From NCBI GenBank assembly GCA_009801085.1, contig VNWV01000007.1:124001-188000 (forward strand): a stretch of 64,000 bases of DNA, read 5' to 3'. Shown piece by piece: positions 31,362-42,629 of the stretch; positions within the stretch are counted from its first letter, which is position 1, and each line of letters starts with the position of its first letter. The stretch comes from Lasiodiplodia sp. COLG20. Lineage: Eukaryota; Ascomycota; Dothideomycetes; Botryosphaeriales; Botryosphaeriaceae. Under the pieces are notes generated by a model that worked only from the letters and a program-made list of their open reading frames with translations, did not search any database and was not told where the DNA came from. The translations under genes and the position numbers were made by a program.

Positions 31362-32294
31362 TGTACTCGCAGGTGAAGGGATTCCGTGGATGGGTCAAGA
31401 TGGAAGGTGAGACAGGATTTCGCGGGGAATTTCTTGTATGGATCTACAGCCTGTACTAACATGAGGGGCATCTGCAGTACTTATTCTGGCCGGGTATGGC
31501 GAGCTTCTTGACTTTCCAGTCTGCCATGATTCTCTTTCGCTGAACGGAGGAAAGTTCCGGTCACTTTTCTGTTCCGAGATTGCCCTAACAGACTTGAGGA
31601 CTCGAGTCCGCCGCTTGTATCAGAGACTCTCCGAGCCTTTAGCAAGTTGGGAATGTTTCCGCGTGTTGATACTTACTCGCGTGCGTTGGCGTGCTCGCAC
31701 GACATCTGCGGCGTCGCTCGCGCAACCGAACTGCATCTTCTTCTCCGACGACTGCCGCTTCGTCTGCCGACAATCCCACTCAACCACACAACCACGATGC
31801 AGCCACGCCGTTGCTTTTCGAACTGAAGAACATCGGTCCATTGAACACCAACGAGTCCCTTGTCACGCCGTCCTTCCCGCCATGTGCTTTCCGGGTCTAC
31901 AGTCGCTCGGCTTTTCGAAACGAGATCTGCTTCTAGCTCTGCGGAAGCCGGTCGTAGGCCAATTATTATGGGAATGGTTGTTTTCATGACATAGGACCGA
32001 GCCAATGTTCCGCCTTTCCACACTTGGACCCAGCATTCGGGCACTCTACATTACGTTGCTTTGCCGTTGTTAAGAATCCACTTTACGCGTCTTCCCCCAA
32101 GACTTCTACTTGAGAAGCGCTTGGAGACCTGGGGCAAGTAAAAGGTGGGTTAAGAAGACGAATACATGCAATGAGAGGCCAATATCGCGAGTACTTTATA
32201 TATTTAATTGCAGCTCCACTTTGTGTTCAAAGCCATCTCGGCGTTTTGGAATGGACCGCATCGAGCACGGTTAAACCCGAACGACAGGACATGT
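31362..32294. other. Intergenic region, 0.93 kb
   Basis: It holds the transporter promoter on the left and the 3' flank of the SDR gene on the right. Several open frames overlap at 31594-32044 in three frames; one (31691-31936, plus) reads like protein in its second half but has no clean start, splice sites or family. I do not call a gene. Confidence 0.45.
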
Positions 32295-33080
32295 CTACCA
32301 CGGAATATCGTCCTCCTTGTAATCCTTGAACTTTCCGCCGTCCTTCTCGAGCGTGGCATTGTCAACACGATTCAGAATGCCCGACACGCTGGCTTCCAAC
32401 GTCTCTGGAGCAGCCTCCAACCCAGCCGACTTGGCCCCCATGTTCCCCATGTCGGTTTGAACCTGTTTTCCGACGTTAGTCCACGGATCCTAAAGAGAGC
32501 AGAGACGACCTACCCATCCTGGGGAGATTGCAAAGGCAATCAGTTTCGGGTTCTCCTGGCTGATCTTGGTGATGATGAAATTACCAGCCGCCTTGGAAGC
32601 ACCGTAGGCCGAGGACAGCAGAGGAAATGGCCGTCCCATCGAGGCAACCGCAGTGGAAACGTAGACCAGGACCGGATGCTTGGATTTCTCGAGGAATGGG
32701 TGCACAGACTGGAATAGCGCGACCAAGCCGATGGTGTTGACCTCGAAGTGGTCGCGGAACTGTTCCAGTGGGGTTGTTGCAGCTGTCCCATAGTAGTTGG
32801 AGATGCCGGCATTGGCTATGACGACATCCAAATGCTCAATACCGTTCTCCAGCAAGGTGGCAGGAAGAGCCTGGGCATCGTCCGGGTCTCCAGCACGGAT
32901 TTGCACGGCAACAACCCTTGATCCTTTGGCGGCTTTTGCGTTGACGCTTTCCACCCCTTCCTTTTTGGTGATATCTCGGATGGCCGCAACGACAGTGACG
33001 CCGGGCCTTTGTACCAAAGTCTCGACTAGACCGAATCCAATGCCACGGGCGGCGCCGGTCACGAGGTATGTTTGAGCCAT
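32295..33080 (-). CDS. Short-chain dehydrogenase/reductase
   Basis: Two exons on the minus strand, 32514-33080 and 32295-32462, encode 244 residues, the classical SDR size. The NAD(P) motif TGAARGIG lies at 8-15 and NAG in VVIANAGIS follows. The catalytic set is complete: Ser in STAVASMG and YGASK with Tyr and Lys. SPGWVQTDMG spans the 51-bp intron (GTAGGT...AACAG). The sequence resembles the fungal group annotated as norsolorinic-acid-ketoreductase-like, small carbonyl reductases that also include Drosophila sniffer. Substrate is not predictable. The gene lies between a transporter and a GMC oxidoreductase; this may mean shared metabolism but the three are not co-directional. Confidence 0.92.
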
Positions 33081-34522
33081 CTGGGCGATGTTGATTTGGG
33101 GGGAGGAATGTGGTGAGGATAGGTTTGGTGAATGGGAACGGCACTTTTCTCCTACAGTTGTATCGAATTTATATCATGTTGGTTGGGCTTGATGCTGAGC
33201 AAGCGTCGGGCGATTGTCAAAGCCGAAGATGGATTGCTCAGCCAAAGGATTGGTAACCACTCCTTCGCGAGTCAGATGCCTCAGCAAGCCACACGGTGCA
33301 ATTTGCTGACGGAACAGCCTGCATAATCACCCCATCTCCTGAGCTTACTAACGCACCGGCCGTTAGTAAAGGTACCAACCCTCCATTGCCAAAAAAAAAA
33401 AAAAAAAAAAAAAAAACAAAAGTGGCAGCTTCCATCACTATGCGCTTCTGTGTTCAGTTGCTCATGCCATCATTCATATAGTCTTCTTCCCCATCATCCC
33501 TTCAATGAGGCGGGGCGCTTTGCAGCGTAAGTATCTATGAGAGCGATGCTATAGCGGGGCTTTGTGATAATTTTTCCTAGTTATCGACGCGACTTACAAA
33601 AACCCTCACAGCGCGCGCGGCCTAACTCCAGCATTATCATTTTTCGTTTGAATTCCATGTCCTTGAAGGACGGACCCAATTCTTCAGTAGCACGCAGCGC
33701 TAAGCTTGAAGTCTACTCATGTCAACGACAACAAACTACAGAGGGGTACTAATGCAGATCTATTTCTCTATAAACCGATGGGATCTTATCTCCACCGTCA
33801 AGCCAAAAAAAAAAAAAAAACCCTTGTTTGAGGAGCCCGGACAAGGCCTATTTGCTGGCATTGCCACGTGGTTGCAGCTGCTGTTCGGATGCCTCTGTTC
33901 ACACTTGCATTGTGTATTCATGGGCATCTCAACTTATCCTCCACCATTGCAATGTAAATCGACCTCGTACTCAATGGCGCACTGGCCGGCTTTGTTCCCC
34001 ATTCAGCCACCAGCAACAACCTTTTGCAGCGTCTCCACTGCAAGCTAAGAAGTTTCAGCGCTGCAATGCCGCGATTGTCTCTCTTTTGTGCTTGCCGTTC
34101 GGTTCGCTTATCGTTCCCAATGTTAACCGACGGCCGTTTTATGTCTGGCGTCACCAGGGTCGAACAGGCGACAACGTATGCACAATTGGCAAGGTCTTTG
34201 ATATCAGCTTACCTTCTCCACATGAAACCCCTCTTGGCATATACCGTAAACGGAAGCACGAGCCCTTAAGGAGGCATCGAATTAAGGCAGGATCCCACCG
34301 CGGTCCCCACAGTCTGGCCCCCACGCCATCCTGTGACTTTTATCGTCCAATGGAAACATTCTGCCGGAGCGAAGTTGCGCGGCCCATAGCCAGGCGCTTG
34401 GGTAATCTGCTCTGCCCATCGCTCGGCAACGTCTGAAAACAGTGGGACAGGCGGCGCTGCAGGCACGTTATGGGTGCTCATAAACAGCAGCGACGCCTTT
34501 CGTTGACGCAGCAGCGAGCACA
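33081..34522. other. Divergent intergenic region with homopolymers, 1.44 kb
   Basis: Promoters of the SDR (minus) and GMC oxidoreductase (plus) must lie here. It is markedly more A/T-rich than the surrounding sequence and holds two long A tracts. Open frames such as 33828-34436 (plus) show no coding sense. No transposon ends or terminal repeats were found by eye. Confidence 0.5.
33391..33416. repeat. Poly(A) tract, 26 bases
   Basis: An uninterrupted run of 26 A in the spacer between the SDR and GMC genes. A second run of 16 A lies at 33805-33820. They could be retroposed tails or simple nucleosome-free tracts; no flanking target duplication was seen. Confidence 0.9.
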
Positions 34523-36503
34523 ATGGCTGCTGTTGACACCTCTACATCCGCTGGCCTTGAGTCGGCCGAGTTCGATTTCGTGGTTGTGGGAGGCGGTACC
34601 TCAGGCCTTACAGTCGCCTCGCGACTGACCGAGAACGAAGGCATCCGAGTACTCGTGCTAGAGGCTGGCCAAAACCGCCTCGATGACCCGAAAATCACAG
34701 TTCCCGGTCTTGCGGCGAGCACATATTCCGATCCAGACTATGACTGGTGTGTCACATGTGAACCTCAGGTCCGTTCCTGCCCAGATACTACGATGCTCGG
34801 AGCTGACTGTGGCCACAGGCGCATCTCAATGGCCGCACTATCGGCCAACCAACAGGAAAGGTCCTCGGCGGTTCATCTGCGTAGGTCCATGCCCCGGAAG
34901 ATTGTTCCACCAAATACTGATTAATGTGCACGTCAAAAGCATCAATCTCGGAATGATCATATACCCATCCCAATCCGACTTTAATTCGTGGGAAAAACTG
35001 GGCAATCCAGGCTGGGGATGGAGCTCCATTGCACCCTACTTTCGCAAGTTCCACACATACTCCAAGCCCGACGGAAAGGAGCTAGGTGAAGCGCTCATGC
35101 TTGACTACATGGTTGAAAAGGCCCAGGGAGACAGTGGGCCGGTTCAAGTCTCGTTCGGCGGCGCCGATGGGTCTGCACCCTTCAGCAAAGCCTGGCCACG
35201 TACTTTCCGCACCCTCAACCTGGACATGACCGGCGATCCCATCTCGGGCATCGCGAGCGGCGCATTCAACCCCCCATCCAACATCGATCCTACCACTCGC
35301 ACGAGGAGCCATGCGGGCTCCGCGTATCTGAACGACAGAGTTCTCAAGCGGCCGAATCTCCGGGTCGTCACTGAAGCCTTTGTCGAGAAGGTAGCACTGG
35401 AGAGGCAGCCTGATGGATCCTGCAGGGCGACCGGTGTCCACTTCACCGCGAAGGACGGTACAGCCCATCAGATTGCCGCCAAGCACGAGGTCATCGTTGC
35501 TGCTGGCGCCTTGAGAACGCCCCAACTGCTTGAACTGTCCGGCATTGGCTCCAAACAGCTGCTCACAAGCCATGGAATCGAATGCTTTGTCGACAACAGC
35601 CATGTTGGAGAGAACCTCCAGGACCACGCGCTCGTGCCCGCTTCCTGGGAGGTCCAGGACCCGATGACATCTGGCGACCAGATGCGAGATCCCGCCGTCC
35701 AGCAAGCTCTGTTCGCAGCGTACCAATCCGCAGCTGCAGGGCCCCTTTCTGCCTGTCTGCTCCCTTCGGCATTCTTCCACGCCCTCGACCAGGACCTCGC
35801 CCCGGCCGACTTGTCCGAACTCGTCTCTGCTCACTTGAGAGATGCCGACTTGCCCGCCCATCTCCGCGCCCAGTACGACGTGCTCGCGGCCCAGCTGTCG
35901 TCGCCGAGCAACACCACGGTCCAGTACACTCTTGCCCCCTTCCAAATCATCCCAGCCGCTGGGCCATCGCCGAAAGACTTCCTCTCCATGTCCACCCCTG
36001 GCTTCTTTGCCACGATTGTGTCTGTGCTGAACTACCCCTTCAGCCGGGGGAGCGTCCACATACAATCCAAAGACCCGAGGGCGGCGCCCGTATTCGATCC
36101 CAAGGCCATGTCACACCCATTGGATCTGGAAATCCACGCGCGTCATCTGTTCCTTCCCGAACGACTGCGCGCAACACCGCCTCTGTCGCACCTGTTCAAA
36201 GAAGATGGCCGGCGTATTCACAACGGAGGGAAGCCGGTCGAGACCATGGAAGAGGCACGGGAGATGGTGAGAAACGGGTACATCCCGCATTTCCATCTGT
36301 GCGGAACTGCAGCCATGATGCCGCGGGAGCTCGGCGGCGTCGTCGACTCACGCTTGAACGTCTATGGAGTCAGCGGCCTGCGCATCGTAGATGCTAGCGT
36401 ATTTCCGCTGATTCCAAGAGGCAACATTCAGTCAGATGTGTACGCCGTGGCTGAGAGGGCTGCCGATATCCTGGCCGAAGATTGGCAGAAGACATGTCGG
36501 TAG
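34523..36503 (+). CDS. GMC-family FAD-dependent oxidoreductase
   Basis: Three exons, 34523-34768, 34819-34880 and 34940-36503, encode 623 residues. The FAD motif GGGTSG is at 23-28, with the ribose-binding Glu at 47 (VLVLEAG). The first GMC signature (GKVLGGSSAINLGM) is formed only after both introns are removed. The second (GALRTPQLLELSGIG) follows in exon 3. The active-site His sits in HFHLCGTAAM near the C-terminus, with Asn of RGNIQSD in the second catalytic position, as in choline-dehydrogenase and aryl-alcohol-oxidase relatives. There is no signal peptide, so the enzyme is probably intracellular. It oxidises an alcohol whose identity cannot be read from sequence. The 62-base middle exon is unusually small. 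Confidence 0.93.
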
Positions 36504-36848
36504 GCATGTCTGGGGTTTCATGTACAGCAACATCAAGCTAGCTACGGTCAAGGCCATCAATCTCGTCTATTATAGTAATGGTCAATACGCAAAGCCATTA
36601 CTTTGCCCGCATTCTAATTGTCGTAACCTAGTCGTAATTCGTCAATGCACCCCCTCCAAGGACCGGTATCGCGCGTGTTGGTAAAATAGCAAAAACAAAA
36701 GGAAATCGCTGTAGCCATGTCGGTGATTCTTGTATTTCTTTTCAAAGGTCGGCGGTGTGACTGATCCACCCATGCCAGCCTTCAAGCCCACGCCTCCATG
36801 ACGAGAAAAAGGTGTACAAGTGCAAAAACAAAATCCATGACGCTTGGC
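36504..36848. other. Convergent 3' region
   Basis: The GMC and DUF3824 genes end towards each other here. Only 3' untranslated sequence is expected. Confidence 0.5.
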
Positions 36849-38543
36849 TCAATATCTCCCAGCCGGGGCCCCCATCGGCGGCGGCGGCAAATTGCCAGCG
36901 GAGTAGGGGTTCGCGTCTGCGTAGGTTGAGGCGCCATACTGCGGGTACGCGGAACCAGGAGCTGGGACGGCATACGGGTTAGCAGAGCCATTCATCAGGG
37001 CGTTCTGTCTGGCATCGCGCTGGGCTCGCTCGCGCTGCTTCCTCTTCTTGCGTCGCTTGGCCTCGAGCTCGTGCACGTGGTGACGTTGTTCGTTCATCTC
37101 CTTCCACTCGCTGAAAGCGCTTTTGATGCCAAGCGCCGCAATGCCAACAGCTGCCGCATCTTGCAGCATGTTCTTGCTCTTCCGCTTGCGAGCTTCTTCC
37201 GGCGACATTTCACCCTCGGAAACGAGCTTGCGCCGCTTCTCCGAAGCCACCATGGACGTGTAGACGCCGTGTGCGGCATGAATGGTTGCAACAGTCGCCA
37301 GCCCCGCGGTGAGGAGTTCCTTACCTCGCATTTTCTTCCGTTGTTGCTCCATGTCTGTCGTCGATTCCGAGCTCACGCTGCTGTTGCGTCTTGCACGTGG
37401 CGCCACAGGGCCCCCTGCTACACTCCCAGCCGTGGATGTCCTTGGATAGTCGTCGTCTACCGCAGACCCCCGTGCACGGCCGTAACGGCGACCGCGTGAG
37501 GGAACGTAACTGTCGGCACTCGAGCTGCTCGGAGACCTGCGGCGCCTTGACTTGGATCGCACACGGTCGTAGATGGCTTTGCCGGCAGCAGCAATGGCGC
37601 CTGCACCCGCAAGGTTCTTGATGGCACCCCCACCTCCTTCCTCACGGTCCACAGAGCGGCCTCGCGAGCGGCTGCGGCTGAAGAGGGAGCGGGCACGGGA
37701 GCGTGAACGGGAACGAGATCTGCCCCGAGAAGCGGAGCGATCTCTTGGACCGTTCGCTAAACGATTAGCGACTAAGCCGCCAATCACGGCCTCGGCAGTG
37801 TGGCGCTTGCTCTTCTTGTCCGGGTCTCTGTCGACAAGGCCGTCGATGCCGGCAGCACCAAGGGCAGCTGTTGCGATACGAGTGCCCTTTTCACCGGTCC
37901 AGGCACCAGGGTCCTTGCGGCTCCGGAAGGCTTCGACGGCACCGGCGACGAGGGCAGCCTGGGCAGCTTGCTGCCACTTGCGCTCAGACTTGCCGTGGCG
38001 GCTTCGGCTTCGGCTGCGGTCATCGTAGTAGCGATCATGGCGATCATAGCGGTCGTAGCTCCGGTCATCCCGACCACGAGACCGGCTCTTGCTGCGCGAC
38101 TTCCCAAGCACGGCGCCTACCACGCCGCCAAGACCGGCGTCATCAAGAAACTCTTCAACTTTGGACTTGCGGCGCTCACGGCGCGGAGGACGGTCGTAAT
38201 CGTCCGAGTAGTAGGGGTCGTCGCGGCTTCTCCTGCCTCGTGGAGGAGGAGCGTAGTCACTATAGTCGTCATCGTAGTAGTCGCGGCGGCCGACAGAGCG
38301 GGCGCGGCGTGGAGGGCCGTAATTCTCGCGCACCTTGGTCCTGCGATATTCGGCGCCGGGCGGAGGAAAGTCACGCGGGATGTCTTCGATGCTGTCCTCG
38401 CGAGCAGGGCGGTAAACGAGGTCGCGCTGGGGCGGAGCACTGCCGCGCTGGATGTACGTCTCCTCGACGTACTCGGGCTCACGAGTGCGGGTGCGCCTCG
38501 AGTCGTGACGGCGTGGGCCGTCGTCGTAGCCGTACTGTGACAT
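36849..38543 (-). CDS. DUF3824-type Arg/Ser-rich protein
   Basis: A single frame of 564 residues from the ATG at 38543 (MSQYGYDDGPRR). The frame stays open 44 codons further upstream, but that lead is Pro-rich and lies ahead of the family's usual start. Tyr/Asp/Arg-rich low-complexity sequence (residues 1-190) and SR-type runs (SRSRSRSRARS near 300) surround three short conserved blocks. These have alternating Ala/Gly helices: WQQAAQAALVAGAVEAFRSR, TAEAVIGGLVANRLANG and AAVGIAALGIKSAFSEWKE. A basic Lys/Arg helix precedes a Pro/Tyr-rich tail. DUF3824 proteins are found only in fungi and have no defined role. The glycine-zipper-like helices could associate with membranes, and the SR runs with RNA or kinases; neither is shown. 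Confidence 0.85.
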   Translation of the reverse strand: MSQYGYDDGPRRHDSRRTRTREPEYVEETYIQRGSAPPQRDLVYRPAREDSIEDIPRDFPPPGAEYRRTKVRENYGPPRRARSVGRRDYYDDDYSDYAPPPRGRRSRDDPYYSDDYDRPPRRERRKSKVEEFLDDAGLGGVVGAVLGKSRSKSRSRGRDDRSYDRYDRHDRYYDDRSRSRSRHGKSERKWQQAAQAALVAGAVEAFRSRKDPGAWTGEKGTRIATAALGAAGIDGLVDRDPDKKSKRHTAEAVIGGLVANRLANGPRDRSASRGRSRSRSRSRARSLFSRSRSRGRSVDREEGGGGAIKNLAGAGAIAAAGKAIYDRVRSKSRRRRSPSSSSADSYVPSRGRRYGRARGSAVDDDYPRTSTAGSVAGGPVAPRARRNSSVSSESTTDMEQQRKKMRGKELLTAGLATVATIHAAHGVYTSMVASEKRRKLVSEGEMSPEEARKRKSKNMLQDAAAVGIAALGIKSAFSEWKEMNEQRHHVHELEAKRRKKRKQRERAQRDARQNALMNGSANPYAVPAPGSAYPQYGASTYADANPYSAGNLPPPPMGAPAGRY

Positions 38544-39476
38544 AACGGCAGGTGGGCGCTCAGGCGAGCGTGGGTGAATCGGTGGGGTGACGGATGTCTG
38601 ACAATAGGTCAGGACGGGTGCTGGGGGAGGGTCCGGGGGCCTTGTATACCTTGCGGGGTGAAGTTGGGCGCGCAAAGAGGGAGGCAGGTGTGTAGAGTTG
38701 GGCAGAGGGCAGGCGCGCGCGTGGACGGTTGGCAGTATTTGTTTGAAGCTAGTTGGTGAGGGATCAGGGCGTATTCGAGAAGGCTGGATGGTGCAGGATT
38801 TGCGGCGCTGGGCAGGCGGGCAGGCGGCTAAGGTTGGCCTTGGGCGTGGGCGGCGGGGTCCGTTGCTAAGTATGACGCCAGCGTGCGGCCGACTGAATCA
38901 CATTGCGTCTTGCTGCAGCAGGCGGCCGAATGCCAGCGCAGGCTGCCGCGAATTCCTGTTTTGCGTGCCGCCTTGCGCGCCACTGCGAACACCTGCGGCT
39001 GGAGGATCAGGGTCTGCGAGTGTTTGCGCTACAGCAATCGCCAACAAGTCTGAGGCCAGATGGAGCACGCTGCTGCTGCTTGTCTGCGGCTGCGACCGTT
39101 GGGCGTGCAGCCCGGAGCAGCCCAAAGCAACGTGATGCGAGGTAGCTGGCGGGGAGGTCGGCGGGCATGACGTAGAGTCGCTGACCACGAGGCGCGCCTC
39201 ATCAGCTGCGACTCCAACTTCTGACAGCTTTCGTTGTATGGCACTGCCATAAGCCGGGCACGCTACGCACAACGGCGGCGCACCCATGGTTTGGCCGTCA
39301 GGCACGCTCGCTGCCAGCCCAGACGGGAGTCCTGCAGCTGCATCCGCGCGGTCCCGATACGAGGCTGGGCGCACGGGCGGTAATCGGGGTTCGGGCGGCG
39401 AATTCTCAGCAACCTCGTTATCAGATCGTCACGACAACAGGATCCTCTCCACGAGCGCTGCAGACACGCCCTCCCA
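38544..39476. other. Divergent promoter region, 0.93 kb
   Basis: It separates the DUF3824 gene (minus) from the SAM carrier gene (plus). The open frame at 38898-39374 (minus) lacks any domain. No regulatory element is recognised. Confidence 0.5.
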
Positions 39477-40654
39477 ATGTCCGGCAACAATACCACCGCC
39501 GACATCCTGCTGGTTAGTGCTCTCCGCCCCGCCCCGCCCCCGCAGCCCCGCCTGTGCTGACCCGCTCGCAATCCTGATAGGCCGGTGCGTTCGCAGCTTT
39601 CACCGTCGACCTTCTCGTCTACCCTCTCGACACCCTCAAGACCCGCCTCCAGTCGCCCGACTATGCCCGCCTGTATCTCAATGCCAAAACGAACACAATC
39701 AACCGCCCGGCCCTCTTCCGCGGCCTGTATCAGGGCGTGGGCAGCGTCATAATAGCCACTCTTCCCTCCTGTATTTCTTCCCGCCCAAAAAAAAAAACGC
39801 CAAAAAATGTGCCGGCATTCTGACAGCCTGAAGCAGGAGCATTTTTCACCACATACGAGGGGGTCAAGGCTTTCCTGACGGCCCACAACCCTCGATTGCC
39901 CTCGCATGCCTCCCATCTGCTGCCGCAGCCCGTCATCCACTCCATTGCCTCCTCTGTCGGCGAGCTTGTGTCGTGCGCGATCCTGACTCCGGCCGAAGTT
40001 ATCAAGCAGAATGCCCAGATGGTTGACACCCGCGCCGGACGGGGCAACGCTACCGTGCAGACTCTGGCCAAGTTTCGGTCCAATCCTCTCGCCCTTTGGC
40101 GCGGCTATACCGCCTTGGCTGGACGCAACCTGCCTTTCACTGCCCTCCAATTCCCCATGTTTGAGCGTATGAAAGAGTACCTCAAGAGCTACCGTGACAG
40201 GACCGGCACTAGAACCGGCTCTCTCGCCGAGAGCGGCATCATCACAGCCGTCAGCGCCGGCTCTGCGGGCAGCGTTGCTGCCGTCGTTACCACTCCTATC
40301 GATCTTATCAAGACGCGAATCATGCTGTCCGCCGCCGAAGCCTCCAAGCCCAAGCTCGACGAAGCGCCAGACGCCCTCAAGGACGCCTTTGGAAACACCA
40401 CGAAGCCTTCGCAAGACGGCTCGGTTGCTGCTGTTAAGAATGTATCAGGTAAAACCGGGGCCCGAAAGTCGAGCCTGGCCATTGGCCGCGAAATCATTGC
40501 CCAGGAGGGCTTCCGGGGGATTTGGCGCGGTGGTGCCCTTCGTGCCGTCTGGACCATGGTCGGAAGTGGCTTGTATCTAGGTGTATATGAAAGCGGCCGC
40601 ATCTGGCTGGCCCGCCGTAGAGGAGAAGACGTAAATGCAGACGATTTGTTCTAG
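39477..40654 (+). CDS. PET8: Mitochondrial S-adenosylmethionine carrier
   Basis: Three exons, 39477-39512, 39581-39770 and 39834-40654, encode 348 residues. It belongs to the mitochondrial carrier family, with three repeats of two helices. The signature segments are YPLDTLKTRLQSP in repeat one, LTPAEVIKQNAQM in repeat two and TTPIDLIKTRIML in repeat three. The AEVIKQ form in repeat two is typical of the SAM carrier (yeast Pet8/Sam5), which exchanges cytosolic SAM for S-adenosylhomocysteine. An insert of about 60 residues (KPKLDEAPDALKD onward) in repeat three is longer than in yeast. Intron 2 ends in the tandem acceptor AAGCAG. Only the first AG keeps the frame and joins LPS-SGAFFTTYEG; the second gives TGA at the junction. 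Confidence 0.92.
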
Positions 40655-41230
40655 ACAGTGTTTGGAAAGACGTGCACAGCTTACGATTATGCTTGGGTTC
40701 CAATTGTTTAATTCTAGCTTTCTGTCTGATAAGTGGGGCCTTCCTGACGACACTCTTGTCATACTTGCTCCTCACCAAACCGCCCAGCACAAAGACTTCC
40801 CCTAAGCCCTCCACGAGTAGCTCTCGCCTCCACCTCCACATTAGATCGGGGCCTTTTCTAAATTGTGAAATACAAGACAGTAGAGTTGGGTATCGTCGTT
40901 GAAGACCATGAAAACGTCCAAGGAGGCCGGAGGAAATTTAGGGCAGACAAATAGAACCGACACGGCCGCCGCGTCACACCATTTAACTTTTTTCCTCCTT
41001 GCTTTTCAAAGCAACCTTTATGCCCCAATATGCAGAACAAGATTGGACAATGCCGGGGACGCCGTGAACGGATTTCAACGAGCAGAGAAGAGGCTCCGAG
41101 CAATCAGTGACGGGACTCTAGGTCAAACAGTCGAGGACTCGTAGTGATGGCTGCGGTTGTTGAATCCGCAACTCTCATCAGATGCGAAGGCGCGATGCGA
41201 AAAACATAAAGCAATAAGATAGTCGTTTAC
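40655..41230. other. Convergent 3' region
   Basis: The SAM carrier and ethanolamine kinase genes end towards each other. No other feature is seen. Confidence 0.5.
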
Positions 41231-42629
41231 TCATTTCTCAGCCCAGCGCCTCTCACGAAGGGGCAGGTCGCCGGTGCGGGTGCCAAGAAGCTCTTCTTTC
41301 CATGCCCAATACTCGCCCAGACGGACTTCGGCATAGCTGGCATAGTCGAAATCAATCTGGCTGATCTTGGCTTGGATCAGGGCCCAGATGCCCCAGTAGA
41401 AGCCAGGCACGCCGCGGAAATCATCGACCTCGCGGAACAGCTGGTCGGTCTTGGCGTCCACGTCGGCACGAGGCAAGGGCTGGGGCAGGTGCGAGCTATA
41501 GGATGAAACATACTCGCCGATGAAGTCACGGCGCTCGGAGCGGGTCGGCAGGCAGTTGAAGTCGCAGTCGAAGCCACCCCACTCGGCAAAGTGGTTACTG
41601 ATGTCAAAGGCGGCAGGCGCCGGGGTGGCGTACTCATAGTCAATAAAGTCAACGCTCAAGGCATCGATGGACGAGTCGGTAGCATTGGATTCAGCAGTCG
41701 AGGCAGGAGATTCACCGGACGAGGGCTGGGGCTCGATGATGACGTTGCCGGAAAGGAGGTCGCAATGGCAGAAGACCAGGGGGTTGGCACTGATTCCGGG
41801 GGTGGAGCCGAGGCGGCTCACGAGCCAGACCAGCTCGCGCTGCAGCGTGGCCTTGCGGTTCTGCTCGGCATCGGTTGCGTGGGGCAGGGAATGGATCCAC
41901 TTCTGCATGACGGTCCAGAGATTGGGCGAGGGCTTGTCGGGAGTGATGTTGTCGGCAGCCTCCAGCCAGGAGGCCTTGCGGCGGTGGGTGCGGTCGTCGG
42001 TAGCGGGGGCATCGTCAGAGGGGATCTCGGTGATGAGGTAGGAAATGGGCAGTGTCGCGTGCCACTGGCCGAGGCGACGGGCGACGCCACGCCAGACGTC
42101 CTGGCGGCGGAGGTCTGGGGGCGAGCAGACAGAGCCCTCGATGAACTTGTACAGCAGGCCGTTTTCGAAACGGGCAAGGAGCGGGGGAGCGAGCTTGTGG
42201 CGGGCCAGCAGGGAGTGGGAGCGCGTCTCTCCTGGAGCGGGGGTGAGCAGACTGCGGGGCAAGTTGCAGGCGGGGCGGGGCGGGACGGGACCAACTTTCT
42301 CTGTCGATGAGGACGTCGGTGCCGCGGCCGTAGGCTCTCATGAGCACGGCCTCGCGGTCGATCTGCTCGTCAGACCAGCCGGGCAGCTTGTTGACGGCCT
42401 TGAAGAGCTGCAGGGACTCGGTTCAGCGCCAGGGTCGTAGCGGGGCTGCGGCGGGTGCTTGCCTTTAACGTACAGTGTTTGTGATGCCGTCGGTGAAGCG
42501 GACAAAGTCGATGGTGTCCTGGTGCTGCCGCCACTCGGGGCGCAGGGCCAGCACCAACTGCAGCGCCGAGTCGTGCGAATTGGTGCTGTCGTAGCGCAGC
42601 GGGATGTAGGGAAGGGCGTCGTGGTCCAT
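41231..42629 (-). CDS. EKI1: Ethanolamine/choline kinase
   Basis: Three exons on the minus strand, 42474-42629, 42296-42416 and 41231-42231, encode 425 residues. The enzyme starts the CDP-ethanolamine (Kennedy) route by phosphorylating ethanolamine. The N-terminal half has RFTDGITNTSLQLFKA (the ATP loop region) and RAYGRGTDVLIDRERET. The kinase motif is FCHCDLLSGNVII, where Asp is the catalytic base and Asn binds metal. It is followed by FIDYEYATPAPAAFDISNHFAEW with the metal-binding Asp of the DYEY motif. The spacer between the two has a Ser/Glu-rich insert of about 30 residues. Family resemblance favours ethanolamine over choline kinase, but the two are hard to separate by eye. An AG-rich run (42683-42708) lies in the 5' leader. 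Confidence 0.92.

Noticed and set aside
33391..33820. Poly(A) tracts as tails of retroposed elements
   Set aside because: No element body, terminal repeat or target-site duplication is visible next to either tract.
35082..36065. 327-codon open frame on the minus strand inside the GMC gene
   Set aside because: Antisense to a clear GMC oxidoreductase with intact motifs; composition explains the lack of stops.
29788..36503. Full secondary-metabolite cluster
   Set aside because: No polyketide synthase, peptide synthetase, terpene cyclase or cluster transcription factor lies in or near the stretch.
39263..40414. 383-codon open frame on the minus strand across the SAM carrier
   Set aside because: Overlaps all three carrier repeats in antisense and reads as low-complexity Gly/Arg sequence.
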